The position numbers and the translations under genes were made by a program. DNA of 64,000 nt. It comes from Saprospiraceae bacterium (lineage in GTDB: Bacteria; Bacteroidota; Bacteroidia; Chitinophagales; Saprospiraceae). The notes beneath the pieces were generated by a model. That model searched no databases and was not told where the DNA came from. It was given only the letters and a program-made list of their open reading frames with translations. Location: NCBI GenBank assembly GCA_016717655.1, contig JADKFC010000003.1, positions 1 to 64,000 on the forward strand. Reading direction: 5' to 3'. This document shows, piece by piece, positions 47,136-57,300 of the stretch; the stretch's first letter is position 1, and each line of letters opens with the position of its first letter.

Positions 47136-48728
47136 TTAGTAAAAGACTGCGTAAATCAAAATGAGCAGTCCGATTACAATCAGGCTCCAAAAGTTGAAGG
47201 TTTTGTCGGTATCAAACAGACCTTTTCTTAGAACAATGGCTTTGGGTGAATCGGTCTTACTTTCCATCATAGAAATACCCATGACGATGGCGCTAAGTAT
47301 GACAAAGCTGAGGCCCATTCTGTGAATAAAGGCCATATCTGCCAAGGCAAATTTCAACAACAGTGAAAGAGGAATAGCAAGAAAAACAGCCGCCAACGCA
47401 GCATTGGTTGTGGTGCGTTTCCAGAAAAGTCCAAATAAGAAAACCACCAGGATGCCCGGGCTGATAAAGCCTGTGTACTCTTGGATAAACTGGAAGATCT
47501 GACCAAAATTGGCCAGGGCGGGGACCATTAGGGCACCGATGATTAAAGCAACAAGGGCAGCCAATCTTCCTGTTTTTACCTGACTTGCTTCAGAAGCATC
47601 TTTGTTGAAAAACTTATTGTGTAAGTCGAGGGTATAAATGGTAGAGGCACTGTTGACCATAGAGCAGATAGAAGAGCCGATAGCAGCAACGAGGGCTGCC
47701 ACTACGATGCCCTTTAAGCCTGAGGTAACGTAAGTATTGACCACCCATGGGTAGGCTTGATCTGCTTTTGTGATATCTGCTTTCATTACAAATGCAGCAA
47801 TGCCCGGAAGCACAACAATGAATGGAACAAACATCTTGATCATGGCTGCTGTGACCACACCTTTTTGTGATTCACGGATGTCTTTGGCGGCAAGCGCTCT
47901 TTGGATGATGTATTGGTTGAAGCCCCAGTAATAGAGGTTGGCAATCCACATACCTCCAATCAACACACCCAAACCAGGAAGCAGCTGATAGGCTGATTTG
48001 GTCTCACCTGAATCGATGTCAAAATAAGTATCGCCTTTATCAAAAATCATATTAAATTTTTCAGGTGCTTTTTGGTATAAAATTTTGATACCTTCTACCA
48101 CCCCTTGTCCGTCTGAAACGGCATTCAAGACCAGTACAGAAGCGATGGTGCCACCTAAGATCAGAATAATAACCTGGATTACATCTGTCCACACTACAGC
48201 TTTGAGTCCACCGAAAACCGAAAGGGTTCCTGAGTAGATCATCAGCCCAATGACTGCATAATATACTGGAATGCCCATGATGGAATTGAGGGCCAGACTA
48301 CCGAGATAGTACAGAGAGCCAATGTTGACAAAGACAAAAAGGATGACCCAAAAGATGGCCAGACCTGTGCGTACCCTGCCGTCGAATCTTTTTTCCAGAA
48401 ACTGGGGCATGGTCTGGATGTTGTGTTCCAGGAATACAGGTAATAGGTATTTGCCCACCACCAGCAGCGTAGCGGCTGCCATAAACTCATAGGAGGCAAT
48501 GGCAAGGCCGATGGCATAGCCGGAGCCCGACATACCAATCATTTGTTCTGCAGAAATATTGGAGGCAATCAGTGAGCCGCCTATGGCCCACCAGGGTAAG
48601 GTCTTGCTGGCCAGGAAGTAAGACTCTGCGGTGTCGTTTTTTTCCTTAAAGGCGAGGTAGACCCCAAAACCTATCATGGCCACAATGTAGATGGCAAAGA
48701 CGGTAAAATCGGTAGTAGAAAAATTCAT
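47136..48728 (-). CDS. Sodium:solute symporter (SSS family)
   Basis: This 530-residue symporter has 13-14 predicted helices. Family motifs include GSLIASNISAEQMIGMSGSGYAIG, GGLKAVVWTDVIQVIILILGG and the sodium-site helix SSICSMVNSASTIYTLDL. It resembles vSGLT-type sugar/galactose symporters, but the partner oxygenase suggests a different solute. Seven bp separate it from the Rieske gene, so it leads a three-gene operon. Confidence 0.9.
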   Translation of the reverse strand: MNFSTTDFTVFAIYIVAMIGFGVYLAFKEKNDTAESYFLASKTLPWWAIGGSLIASNISAEQMIGMSGSGYAIGLAIASYEFMAAATLLVVGKYLLPVFLEHNIQTMPQFLEKRFDGRVRTGLAIFWVILFVFVNIGSLYYLGSLALNSIMGIPVYYAVIGLMIYSGTLSVFGGLKAVVWTDVIQVIILILGGTIASVLVLNAVSDGQGVVEGIKILYQKAPEKFNMIFDKGDTYFDIDSGETKSAYQLLPGLGVLIGGMWIANLYYWGFNQYIIQRALAAKDIRESQKGVVTAAMIKMFVPFIVVLPGIAAFVMKADITKADQAYPWVVNTYVTSGLKGIVVAALVAAIGSSICSMVNSASTIYTLDLHNKFFNKDASEASQVKTGRLAALVALIIGALMVPALANFGQIFQFIQEYTGFISPGILVVFLFGLFWKRTTTNAALAAVFLAIPLSLLLKFALADMAFIHRMGLSFVILSAIVMGISMMESKTDSPKAIVLRKGLFDTDKTFNFWSLIVIGLLILIYAVFY

Positions 48729-49063
48729 ATGGCTTTAAATTGAACGATTAATTTGCCTGCAATTTAGAAAATAGATTTAAATATTTGGCAATTCGATAAA
48801 AAAACCACTTTAAAACACAGAAAATGTGTTTAAAGACCAAATCAATGAAAGAAAATTTGGTTTTTCCCCAAAAAACTAAATAAAAGCTAAGAAGTCAGGG
48901 TAAAAACGTTTTCATGTACGAAATAATATCGTTCCAATTGACAAGTATATAAAATATTATTAGGAGACTACAAAATAGAGGAAGACCCTGAATTGGAAGG
49001 CTCTTTGTTGATTTTTTTCACGTCGTGAAACATAGGGTTTTTTGCGATAAGATCTCATCATGG
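48729..49063. other. Intergenic region upstream of the symporter operon
   Basis: TTTAAAACACAGAAAATGTG continuing TTTAAA near 48810-48834 forms an imperfect palindrome about 85 bp before the symporter start and may be an operator or terminator. No gene is supported. Confidence 0.4.
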
Positions 49064-50005
49064 CTACATGTCGTTGTGTCTTTCCCAATAATTTTGATCT
49101 TCGACTTCCGAGAGCAGGTTGAGGTAATTCTGGTATCGGTGTTCGCTGATCCACCCTTCTTTGAGGGCATTTTTGACCGCACAATGGGGCTCATTTCTGT
49201 GGGTGCAGTCGGCAAACTTACACTCTTTGGAGAGGGTAAAAAATTCTCTGAAGTTGTGGGCGATGTCCATTACTTCGAGGTGGTTGAAGCCCAGGGTTTT
49301 GATGCCCGGTGTATCGATGATCTGGCCTCCCATGTGGAGATCGTACATTTCTGCAAAAGTAGTTGTATGCTGCCCCTTGCCCGAATAGTCGGAGATCTCA
49401 GAGGTACGCAGTTCCATGCCGGGTTGCACGGCATTGACGAGGCTTGATTTGCCTACTCCGGACTGGCCGGCTATGAGGGTAATTTTATTGTGTAACAAGG
49501 CGGCCAATTGTTCGATGCCCTCACCCGAATGAGCAGAACAGTGGAGCACGGTATAGCCGATGTTTTCGTAAACGGTTTTGTAAAAATTGTATTCCAGTTC
49601 TTCCTGCTCGCCATGGAGGTCGCACTTGTTGAAGGCGATGATGACCGGTATGTTGTACGGCTCTGTCATCATTAGAAAACGATCGATAAAGCCAGGCTTG
49701 AGGTTGGGCTCGATCATGGTGACGATGAGCAAGGCCTGGTCTACATTGGCAGCCAACAGGTGGACGTTGTGTTTTTTGCGGGGCGATTGGCGCAAAACAT
49801 AATTGGTGCGAGGTACGATTGTCTGGATAGAAGCGGTACCATCATCATCCAGGAGGAGTTCTACTTTGTCGCCCACCGCAATGGGATTGGTAGACCTGAG
49901 ATCGTCAAGCCGTAGTTTGCCTACAATTCGTGACTGAAACGTTTGGCCGTCAGCCGTTTTTACATCGTACCAACTCCCGGTTGATTTGTATACAGTGCCG
50001 ATCAT
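49064..50005 (-). CDS. rsgA: Ribosome small-subunit-dependent GTPase A
   Basis: This 313-residue circularly permuted GTPase checks and matures the 30S subunit. An N-terminal OB fold (MIGTVYKSTGSWYDVKTADG) is followed by the G4 motif NKCDL. The G1 motif GQSGVGKSSLVNAV and G3 DTPGIK come after it, and the zinc-binding segment CKFADCTHRNEPHC lies at the C-terminus. The gene is divergent from mfd with a 134-bp gap. Confidence 0.97.
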   Translation of the reverse strand: MIGTVYKSTGSWYDVKTADGQTFQSRIVGKLRLDDLRSTNPIAVGDKVELLLDDDGTASIQTIVPRTNYVLRQSPRKKHNVHLLAANVDQALLIVTMIEPNLKPGFIDRFLMMTEPYNIPVIIAFNKCDLHGEQEELEYNFYKTVYENIGYTVLHCSAHSGEGIEQLAALLHNKITLIAGQSGVGKSSLVNAVQPGMELRTSEISDYSGKGQHTTTFAEMYDLHMGGQIIDTPGIKTLGFNHLEVMDIAHNFREFFTLSKECKFADCTHRNEPHCAVKNALKEGWISEHRYQNYLNLLSEVEDQNYWERHNDM

Positions 50006-50127
50006 GGTGCGAAACTAAACAAAGAATGTCGTGATCTGATAGCAAGGGCATAAAATTGTGAGAGTGGTGCCCATAAAAAATGTAAGGAAGCGGTCACCAA
50101 CGGGTCAATTGAGACCTTCAGATTTGT

Positions 50128-50135
50128 TATCTTTG
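50128..50135 (+). promoter_or_regulatory. -7 promoter box TATCTTTG of mfd
   Basis: TATCTTTG is followed by GGCC and then the GTG at 50140, a 4-nt spacer identical to those of the GH31 and EamA genes. This supports the GTG start and a leaderless transcript. Confidence 0.55.
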
Positions 50136-50139
50136 GGCC

Positions 50140-53100
50140 GTGAATAACCTGGAAACCATTATTTCTCAATACGCCGCAGATGAGCGGGTAAAGAGTCTCC
50201 AAAAAATATTGAGCACCGACCAGCCCGGCAAGGCACAGCTAAAAAATGCCGTCGGGGGGCAGGTAGCCTTCCTTCTCGCTGCCCTTACCCAGGAAAAAGA
50301 GGGCAATACCGTGTTTATAGCCAACGACAAAGAAGAGGCAGCCTACATGCAAAACACACTGGCTTCCATTTTGGATTCGCGCCACATTTATTTTTTTCCG
50401 GATTCCTTTAAGCGGCCCATGAAGTTTGAAGAGATCGACAATCACAACATGGTGCAACGCACAGAGATTGTCAATAAGGTGACGGGACTCATGGATATCA
50501 ACCATGTGGTGGTAACCTATCCGGAGGCGGTATTTGAGAAGGTGGTTGATCCCTTTGTATTGGAAAAAACAAAGATCAAGATCAGGGAAAAGGAAAAATT
50601 TGATGTTGATACGGTGATTGAGGTGTTGCTGGAGTATGGATTTGAAAGGTCGGATTTTGTATACGAACCGGGCTTCTTTTCGATCAGGGGCAGCATCATA
50701 GATATTTTTTCTTTTGGCAATGAGTGGCCTTACCGAATAGATCTTTATGACGACGAGGTAGAGTCTATTCGGTTTTTTGATCCTTCGAGTCAGCTGTCTA
50801 TTGAGCGATTGAGAGAGGTAGTGATCATACCCAATATCAAAAACAAGTTTAAGCAAAACCAAAAAGTACCCTTTTTCAGTTTGTTTACTCCGGCAACGGC
50901 GGTGTGGATTTCTGATGGTGATATGCTGGTGGAAAAGCTGCAACTCTGTTTTGAGAAAGCCGATCAGTTTGCCCAATCGCTGGAGGCGCGTGCCACGGAA
51001 GAGCTGCGTGAGATCTTTGAAGACCGCGCATTTGTGTATCCAGCCGAAGTAGTGCAACAGATAGGCAAGCTGCATCAGGTAGTACTTTCACCCACTTCAT
51101 TGATGCAGGGGCAATACACGGTGATAGATTGTAAGGGCAAGCCCCAACCCAACTTCAATAAAAACTTTGCCCTATTGCTGGAAAACCTGCATGAAAATCT
51201 GGCGGAAGGCATCAGCAATTATATATTTACAGAGAACCCCAAGCAGGTAGAACGTTTTTACACGATATTTCAAGACCTGGAAGCCGACGTAAAATTTGAG
51301 CCTGTTATAGCCAATCTGTTTTCCGGTTTTATTGATGAGGGCTTACGCCTGGCCTGCTATACAGACCACCAGATCTTTGAGCGCTTTCACCGGTTCAAGT
51401 TAAAGCAAGGATTTACCAAAGACCAGGCCATGAGTCTGAAAATGGTGAGGGAGTTGGAGCCGGGTGATTTTGTGGTTCACATTGATCATGGGGTGGGTCG
51501 TTTTTCGGGGCTGGAAAAAATCACAATCAATGGCCATGTGCAGGAATCGGTAAGACTGGTATACCTCAACAACGATATATTGTATGTGGGCATACATTCT
51601 TTGCACAAGATCAGCAAGTATGTAGGTAAAGATGGCACGCCGCCTTCACTCAGTAAGATTGGGGGAGATGCGTGGAAAAATTTAAAGCGCAAGACCAAGG
51701 CCAAGGTAAAAGACATTGCCAAAGAGCTCATCAAGCTATATGCCCTGCGCAAGGCATCTAAAGGCTTTGCTTTTTCGCCCGATGGTTATCTGCAAAATGA
51801 GCTGGAAGCGAGTTTTATTTATGAAGATACACCCGATCAGTACACCGCCACCATCGATGTAAAAGAAGACATGATGAAGCCCTATCCGATGGACAGGTTG
51901 ATCTGTGGTGATGTTGGATTTGGCAAAACGGAGGTGGCCATAAGGGCTGCTTTTAAAGCGGTGGCAGATGGCAAGCAGGTAGCGGTTTTGGTACCTACCA
52001 CCATTTTGGCCCTGCAACACTATCAAACCTTTAAGAACAGGTTGAATCCCTTTGGTGCAACGGTAGACTATGTGAACCGATTTAAGTCGGCCAAAGAAAA
52101 GAAGGAAATCTACGCACGGCTGAAAGATGGAAAGCTTGACATCATCATAGGCACCCATGCCTTGTTGAGCAAAGAAATCGTATTTAAAGACCTGGGCTTA
52201 CTGGTGATAGATGAGGAACAAAAGTTTGGAGTAGCGGCTAAAGAAAAGCTCAGATCGCTAAAAGTAAATGTAGATACCCTTACCCTTACTGCCACACCCA
52301 TACCCAGGACGCTGCAGTTTTCGCTGATGGCGGCAAGAGATTTATCTGTGATACGCACACCGCCACCCAACCGGCAGCCCATCCACACCGAGCGGAGGAT
52401 CTTTAGTGATGAGGTAATCAAAGAGTCGGTATACTATGAGGTGAACCGGGGTGGTCAAGTATTTTTTGTGCACAATAGGGTGAAGTCGCTGGAAGAGGTA
52501 GCAGACCTGATCAAACGACTGTGTCCGGATGTAAAGGTAAGGGTAGCACATGGGCAAATGGATTCTGACAAATTGGAGGAGACCCTGGTATCCTTTATAG
52601 AAGGAGAGTTTGATGTGTTGGTTTGTACCAATATCATTGAAACGGGACTTGACATTGCCAATGCCAATACCATCATCATCAACAATGCCCACCAGTTTGG
52701 TATGAGTGATTTGCACCAGCTGAGGGGCAGGGTGGGCAGATCCAATACAAAGGCCTTCTGTTATCTGTTTGCGCCACCATTGTCGGTACTTACCGATGAT
52801 GCCAGAAAACGATTGAAGACCCTGGAAGAATTTTCAGATCTGGGCAGTGGCTTTCACATTGCTATGAAAGACATGGACATTAGGGGAGCGGGCAATTTGT
52901 TGGGAGGAGAACAAAGCGGCTTTATCAGCGACATTGGTTATGAAACCTATCAGAAGATATTGGAAGAGGCGGTTGAAGAATTGAAAGACACCGACTTTAA
53001 GGCATTGTTTGCGGAGGAATACGGCAAGAAAAAGACCTTTGTCAAAGATGTGGAGATAGACACCGACATAGAAATGCTGATACCGGATAAGTATGTGAGT

Positions 53101-53493
53101 AACATCCAGGAACGCTTGAGTTTGTACACTGCATTGGATGGCATTGAAAATGAAGAGGGAATTATCCAGTTTAGGGCATCGCTCAAGGACCGGTTTGGCA
53201 AAATACCCAAAGAAGTGGAAGAATTGTTCAATGGCTTGCGGGTAAGATGGGCCTGTGGAAAGCTGGGCTTTGAAAAATGTGTACTAAAGAATAAAAAACT
53301 AAGACTTTACTTTATCAGCAATGCCCAGTCGGGCTATTATGAAACACCCACCTTCCAGCACTTGTTAAAATACTTTAGTGAAGAAGGAGTTCGGTTGGGT
53401 TATCATTTGAAACAAACCACCAGCTTTTTGATGGTAGCCCGCGACGATGTGCGCAATCTCAAAGACGTCTTGTTTTTGTTGGAGCAGATCTAG
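50140..53493 (+). CDS. mfd: Transcription-repair coupling factor
   Basis: This 1117-residue Mfd removes RNA polymerase stalled at lesions and recruits UvrA. The N-terminal UvrB-like module is followed by the polymerase-interaction domain (ELEPGDFVVHIDHGVGRFSG). The translocase comes next: Walker A GDVGFGKTE near residue 590, DEEQKFG, TATPIPRTLQF and the QLRGRVGRS motif. A C-terminal D7 domain ends the protein. The start is GTG. It is intact, so the frame breaks elsewhere are not uniform along the window. Confidence 0.98.
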   Translation: MNNLETIISQYAADERVKSLQKILSTDQPGKAQLKNAVGGQVAFLLAALTQEKEGNTVFIANDKEEAAYMQNTLASILDSRHIYFFPDSFKRPMKFEEIDNHNMVQRTEIVNKVTGLMDINHVVVTYPEAVFEKVVDPFVLEKTKIKIREKEKFDVDTVIEVLLEYGFERSDFVYEPGFFSIRGSIIDIFSFGNEWPYRIDLYDDEVESIRFFDPSSQLSIERLREVVIIPNIKNKFKQNQKVPFFSLFTPATAVWISDGDMLVEKLQLCFEKADQFAQSLEARATEELREIFEDRAFVYPAEVVQQIGKLHQVVLSPTSLMQGQYTVIDCKGKPQPNFNKNFALLLENLHENLAEGISNYIFTENPKQVERFYTIFQDLEADVKFEPVIANLFSGFIDEGLRLACYTDHQIFERFHRFKLKQGFTKDQAMSLKMVRELEPGDFVVHIDHGVGRFSGLEKITINGHVQESVRLVYLNNDILYVGIHSLHKISKYVGKDGTPPSLSKIGGDAWKNLKRKTKAKVKDIAKELIKLYALRKASKGFAFSPDGYLQNELEASFIYEDTPDQYTATIDVKEDMMKPYPMDRLICGDVGFGKTEVAIRAAFKAVADGKQVAVLVPTTILALQHYQTFKNRLNPFGATVDYVNRFKSAKEKKEIYARLKDGKLDIIIGTHALLSKEIVFKDLGLLVIDEEQKFGVAAKEKLRSLKVNVDTLTLTATPIPRTLQFSLMAARDLSVIRTPPPNRQPIHTERRIFSDEVIKESVYYEVNRGGQVFFVHNRVKSLEEVADLIKRLCPDVKVRVAHGQMDSDKLEETLVSFIEGEFDVLVCTNIIETGLDIANANTIIINNAHQFGMSDLHQLRGRVGRSNTKAFCYLFAPPLSVLTDDARKRLKTLEEFSDLGSGFHIAMKDMDIRGAGNLLGGEQSGFISDIGYETYQKILEEAVEELKDTDFKALFAEEYGKKKTFVKDVEIDTDIEMLIPDKYVSNIQERLSLYTALDGIENEEGIIQFRASLKDRFGKIPKEVEELFNGLRVRWACGKLGFEKCVLKNKKLRLYFISNAQSGYYETPTFQHLLKYFSEEGVRLGYHLKQTTSFLMVARDDVRNLKDVLFLLEQI

Positions 53494-54355
53494 AGGAGCA
53501 TCTCATAATTTATCAGAAATAACATTTTGGGTTGCTGACTTGGGGCGACAGTATAATCTCTTGTGTGAGCCTCAAAAGAAAGCCGGCTGATTTTTTTGCC
53601 CGGTGATTGAGATATTTATTTCAGATGGATTTTAAAGGAATGCAATGTTCCTGCGATCATCGAGGTGGCACAGATACTACCTAAGAAGCCAAAATAATGG
53701 AGTAAAAAAGGTAAGAATAACATTTGTGCTTTATTTCCATATTTATAATATTGAATACCAGGTATGTAGGTAAGAAGTGTTAAAAATTTAACAGAATTTC
53801 CGTAGGATAAGTAGGGAATACCGCATAAAGTTTTGTCAAATACTTGGCATAAGGTAGAAAACCATTGTAAAGCAATGGCAAAAGTGCCCGTGATTTTGTC
53901 AATAGTTGGGAAATAAGGAAAAAAAATTGAAAAAAAGTTTCATATTACGATTATCTATAATATATTTGCTGGGAGAAAACCATCGAATAGCCCGATTTCG
54001 GGTCGAGAATAGCGTAATAGAGACCTTTATATTATTAACTAATATATTGATAAATAGTCTATTATACTATATGAACTCGCTTGTAAGTAAATTGGTTTTG
54101 ATAACCACCTTCATTGTATCCATAGCTGCCAGCTTGGTACAAAAGGTAGCTGGTCGGGAGGTCTGGGCTGCCATCTGTCGCGAGTTTTTCCAAAAAAATA
54201 ACAAAGAATCTTACCGAATAGCCATTTGGCAAAAAAATGATCGTCATGATCGGGGATTTCATCCTATGAACAAGCCTCATCCGAGTTAGGTGCCTAGAAG
54301 AAACGCTGTATGAAATATCGAAAAAGTAAAAATCAAACAAAAACAACAATAAAAA
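53494..54355. other. Intergenic region upstream of the giant surface-protein genes
   Basis: No gene is firmly supported. A frame at 53906-54289 has a hydrophobic stretch (LVLITTFIVSIAASLVQ) but no family resemblance. The last ~60 bases are A-rich and form the leader of the next gene. Confidence 0.4.
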
Positions 54356-57300
54356 ATGAAAGCGAAAATTCTACTCATCTTTGGGTTTCTGGCGTTGTTC
54401 ATGACGACAGGATACAAGGCCCAGGCTCAAATAGAGAGCGTCAACTATTGGATGAAGTATGACAGTTCGACTTGTTACTATGATTGTTATGCTATCATGA
54501 ATGCAGGTTCGACCTCGTCTCCTGATCAGAGGATTGCCTTTAATGCGCAGTATTCTCTGGTTCTACAAACTGGTGACAGTGTTGTAGTTGCCCAAAATTA
54601 TGAACCGAGGGTTGCGGGTGTACCTGCTGCCTGGACCATTTCATCAAGGATCAATGCTCCGTCTGCGCAGCCTGCAAATGATTTTTGGAGTATAGTACCT
54701 ACCATTTCACCTACTGCCTACTATCCGGCAGGAACACAGGCAGGTGATACCATCCGATTATTTAGTATTAGAAAAGTTGGTACCACAGAATTGTGTGGTG
54801 AAGACATCAGGATCTTTATCAACGGCGTTGACCCAAGTTCATCTGCAGCAGGTATGCAGGGAAGTGATTTCAACAATGGTTTCACCATGGGTAGTACCCA
54901 ACAATTGTACAATGCCAACTCAACACAAGCAAGGGCACCGGTGCCAACGATCTTGGGAGCCGATGTAGCTTGTTCTGCAGGTATAGAAATTGATCTTACG
55001 GCTTCGACATCATCATGTCAAGGCCCTTTGACGTTTCTGTGGACAGGTCCGGCAGGATTTGATACAACAACACAAGATGTATCCTTACCTCTGGCTACCT
55101 CAGCTAACAATGGAGATTATAAAGTAGTGGTAACGGATGCCATAGGTTGTGTTGATTCATTGACCGTAACAGCATCCAGTAAGCCAAATGCAGGAGCGAA
55201 CGTGACCATATGTGCGGGTGTTGCAGATACCATTACCGGTACTCCAGCCACCATTTCAGGTACTTCACCTATCAACGGTGTTTGGGCTCCAGTAACAGGA
55301 AACCCGGCAGGTGCATCTACCAGTGTACTATCAACCGGAGTAATAAGAGTAAACTTTTCGAACAGTGCATCGGGCACTTACCGATTTAAATATACCTTAG
55401 GAGCATGTAGTGATACCATGCAGTTTACAGTGAATCCTAAGCCAACGGTAACCATGCCGGATGCTAACGCATGTATAGGAGAAACAGTGAACGTAACACC
55501 GAGCACCCTGGGTACGTGGATAAGTAGCAATAACTTAGTAGCGACCATCACCAATGGAGGTGTGGTCAGCGCAATAGGCCAGGGTATTTGTACCTTTACT
55601 TATACCAGAAATGCAACAGGATGTTCATCAACAACCGGAACATTTACTGTTAACCCGCCACCCACCCTTACCTTCCCTGGACCTGAAGACGTATGTATAA
55701 CAGGAACCATTCAGGTAAACCCAGCCACAGGAGGTACATGGACATCAGGTTCACCGGCAGTTGCCACCATTACCAATGCGGGTGTGGTAACAGGGGTATC
55801 AACCGGATCATCTATACTGACATATTCAGAAACAGCTACAGGTTGTAGCAGTACCATTTCTGTTGATGTAAAATTGAAGCCAACGGCCAGTATTTCTGGA
55901 AACGACTCAATATGTATCAATGGTACCACTACCTTGTCTCCAACGACAGGAGGTACATGGGCATCAACGGCACCTTTGGTTGCCAGTGTAAACAACGCAG
56001 GAACTGTAACAGGTTTGACAGCGGGAGTTGCAAAGTTTATATTTACTGACGCAACAACAGGTTGTGCATCTGATGAAACTGATACCATTCGTGTTTCAGC
56101 CAATCCTGTGGTAAGTATTACAGGATCATCAGGTCTTTGTATAGGAGCTACCTCTACCTTATCACCAACCACAGGAGGAACCTGGGTGAGTGATAATTTA
56201 CCGGTAGCTACTGTAACCAATGGAGGAGTAGTTACTGCCGTTGGTTCTGGACAGGCGCGCTTTACATTTACAAATACAGCAACAGGTTGTTCGGCTCAGA
56301 CCAGTGCCATACTGGTTAACCCCAAACCAACCGTATCAGCAGCCAACGATACCATTTGTGTGGGATCATCTACTACCATCAGTCCTGCTTTGACAGTGGG
56401 TACTACATGGACCAACCATTCACCTGACACCGTAAATATGACCGGTGCACCTACCAAAACCGTAACCGGTTTGGAAGCGGGTAGGGCCAGATTGGTGTTC
56501 CAGTCCAATACAGGTTGTTTTTCTGACACCTTGTATGTTCAGGTATTGCCAAGACCAATAGTAACTATTACAGGAGATAACTTTATTTGCGTTGGAACCA
56601 CCACTACCTTAGACCCAACTACGGGAGGTACCTGGTCAAGTTCTGATGGATCTATAGCAACCGTTAATAACGGAGGTATTGTAACCGGTGTTTCTCCGGG
56701 TACAGCTACCTTTATTTTCACCAGTTCAGCATCTCTTTGTCCGTCAGATCCAACTGCAGCCGTAACTGTAAATCCAACTCCTACCGTTGCCGTAACTGGT
56801 CCAACAGGTATTTGTATTGGTGATGTTACCCAGTTGTCACCTACTACAGGAGGAACCTGGGTGAGTGATAATCCATCTGTGGCATCAGTAACCAGTGCAG
56901 GTGTAGTTACAGGTCTTTCTGCAGGTTTTGCCAGATTTACCTTTACAGATGACACCTATGGTTGTGTATCTGTTAAAACAGCACCGGTTACCGTTAACCT
57001 GAGACCTACGGTTTCATTTACCGGTCCGAATGCGCTTTGTATAGGACAAACATCAACCGTAACACCAACTTCAGGTGGTACCTGGACATCCAGTGCACCA
57101 GGAGTTGCTACCATCAACAATGCAGGTTTGATTACAGCAGTGTCACAGGGTTCAGTAAGTTTCACTTACACTCAGGCCAGTACCTTCTGTCCTTCGAATC
57201 CTTTGAATGCAACTATTTCATTAAAGCCAACTGTGAGCATCACAGGAGATTCAGCTGTATGTATTGGTGACACTACTACATTGACTCCTACAACTGGAGG

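Noticed and set aside
53906..54289. A 127-codon frame with a hydrophobic stretch before the giant gene
   Set aside because: It has no family resemblance or plausible start context, and its C-terminal half is low in coding character.
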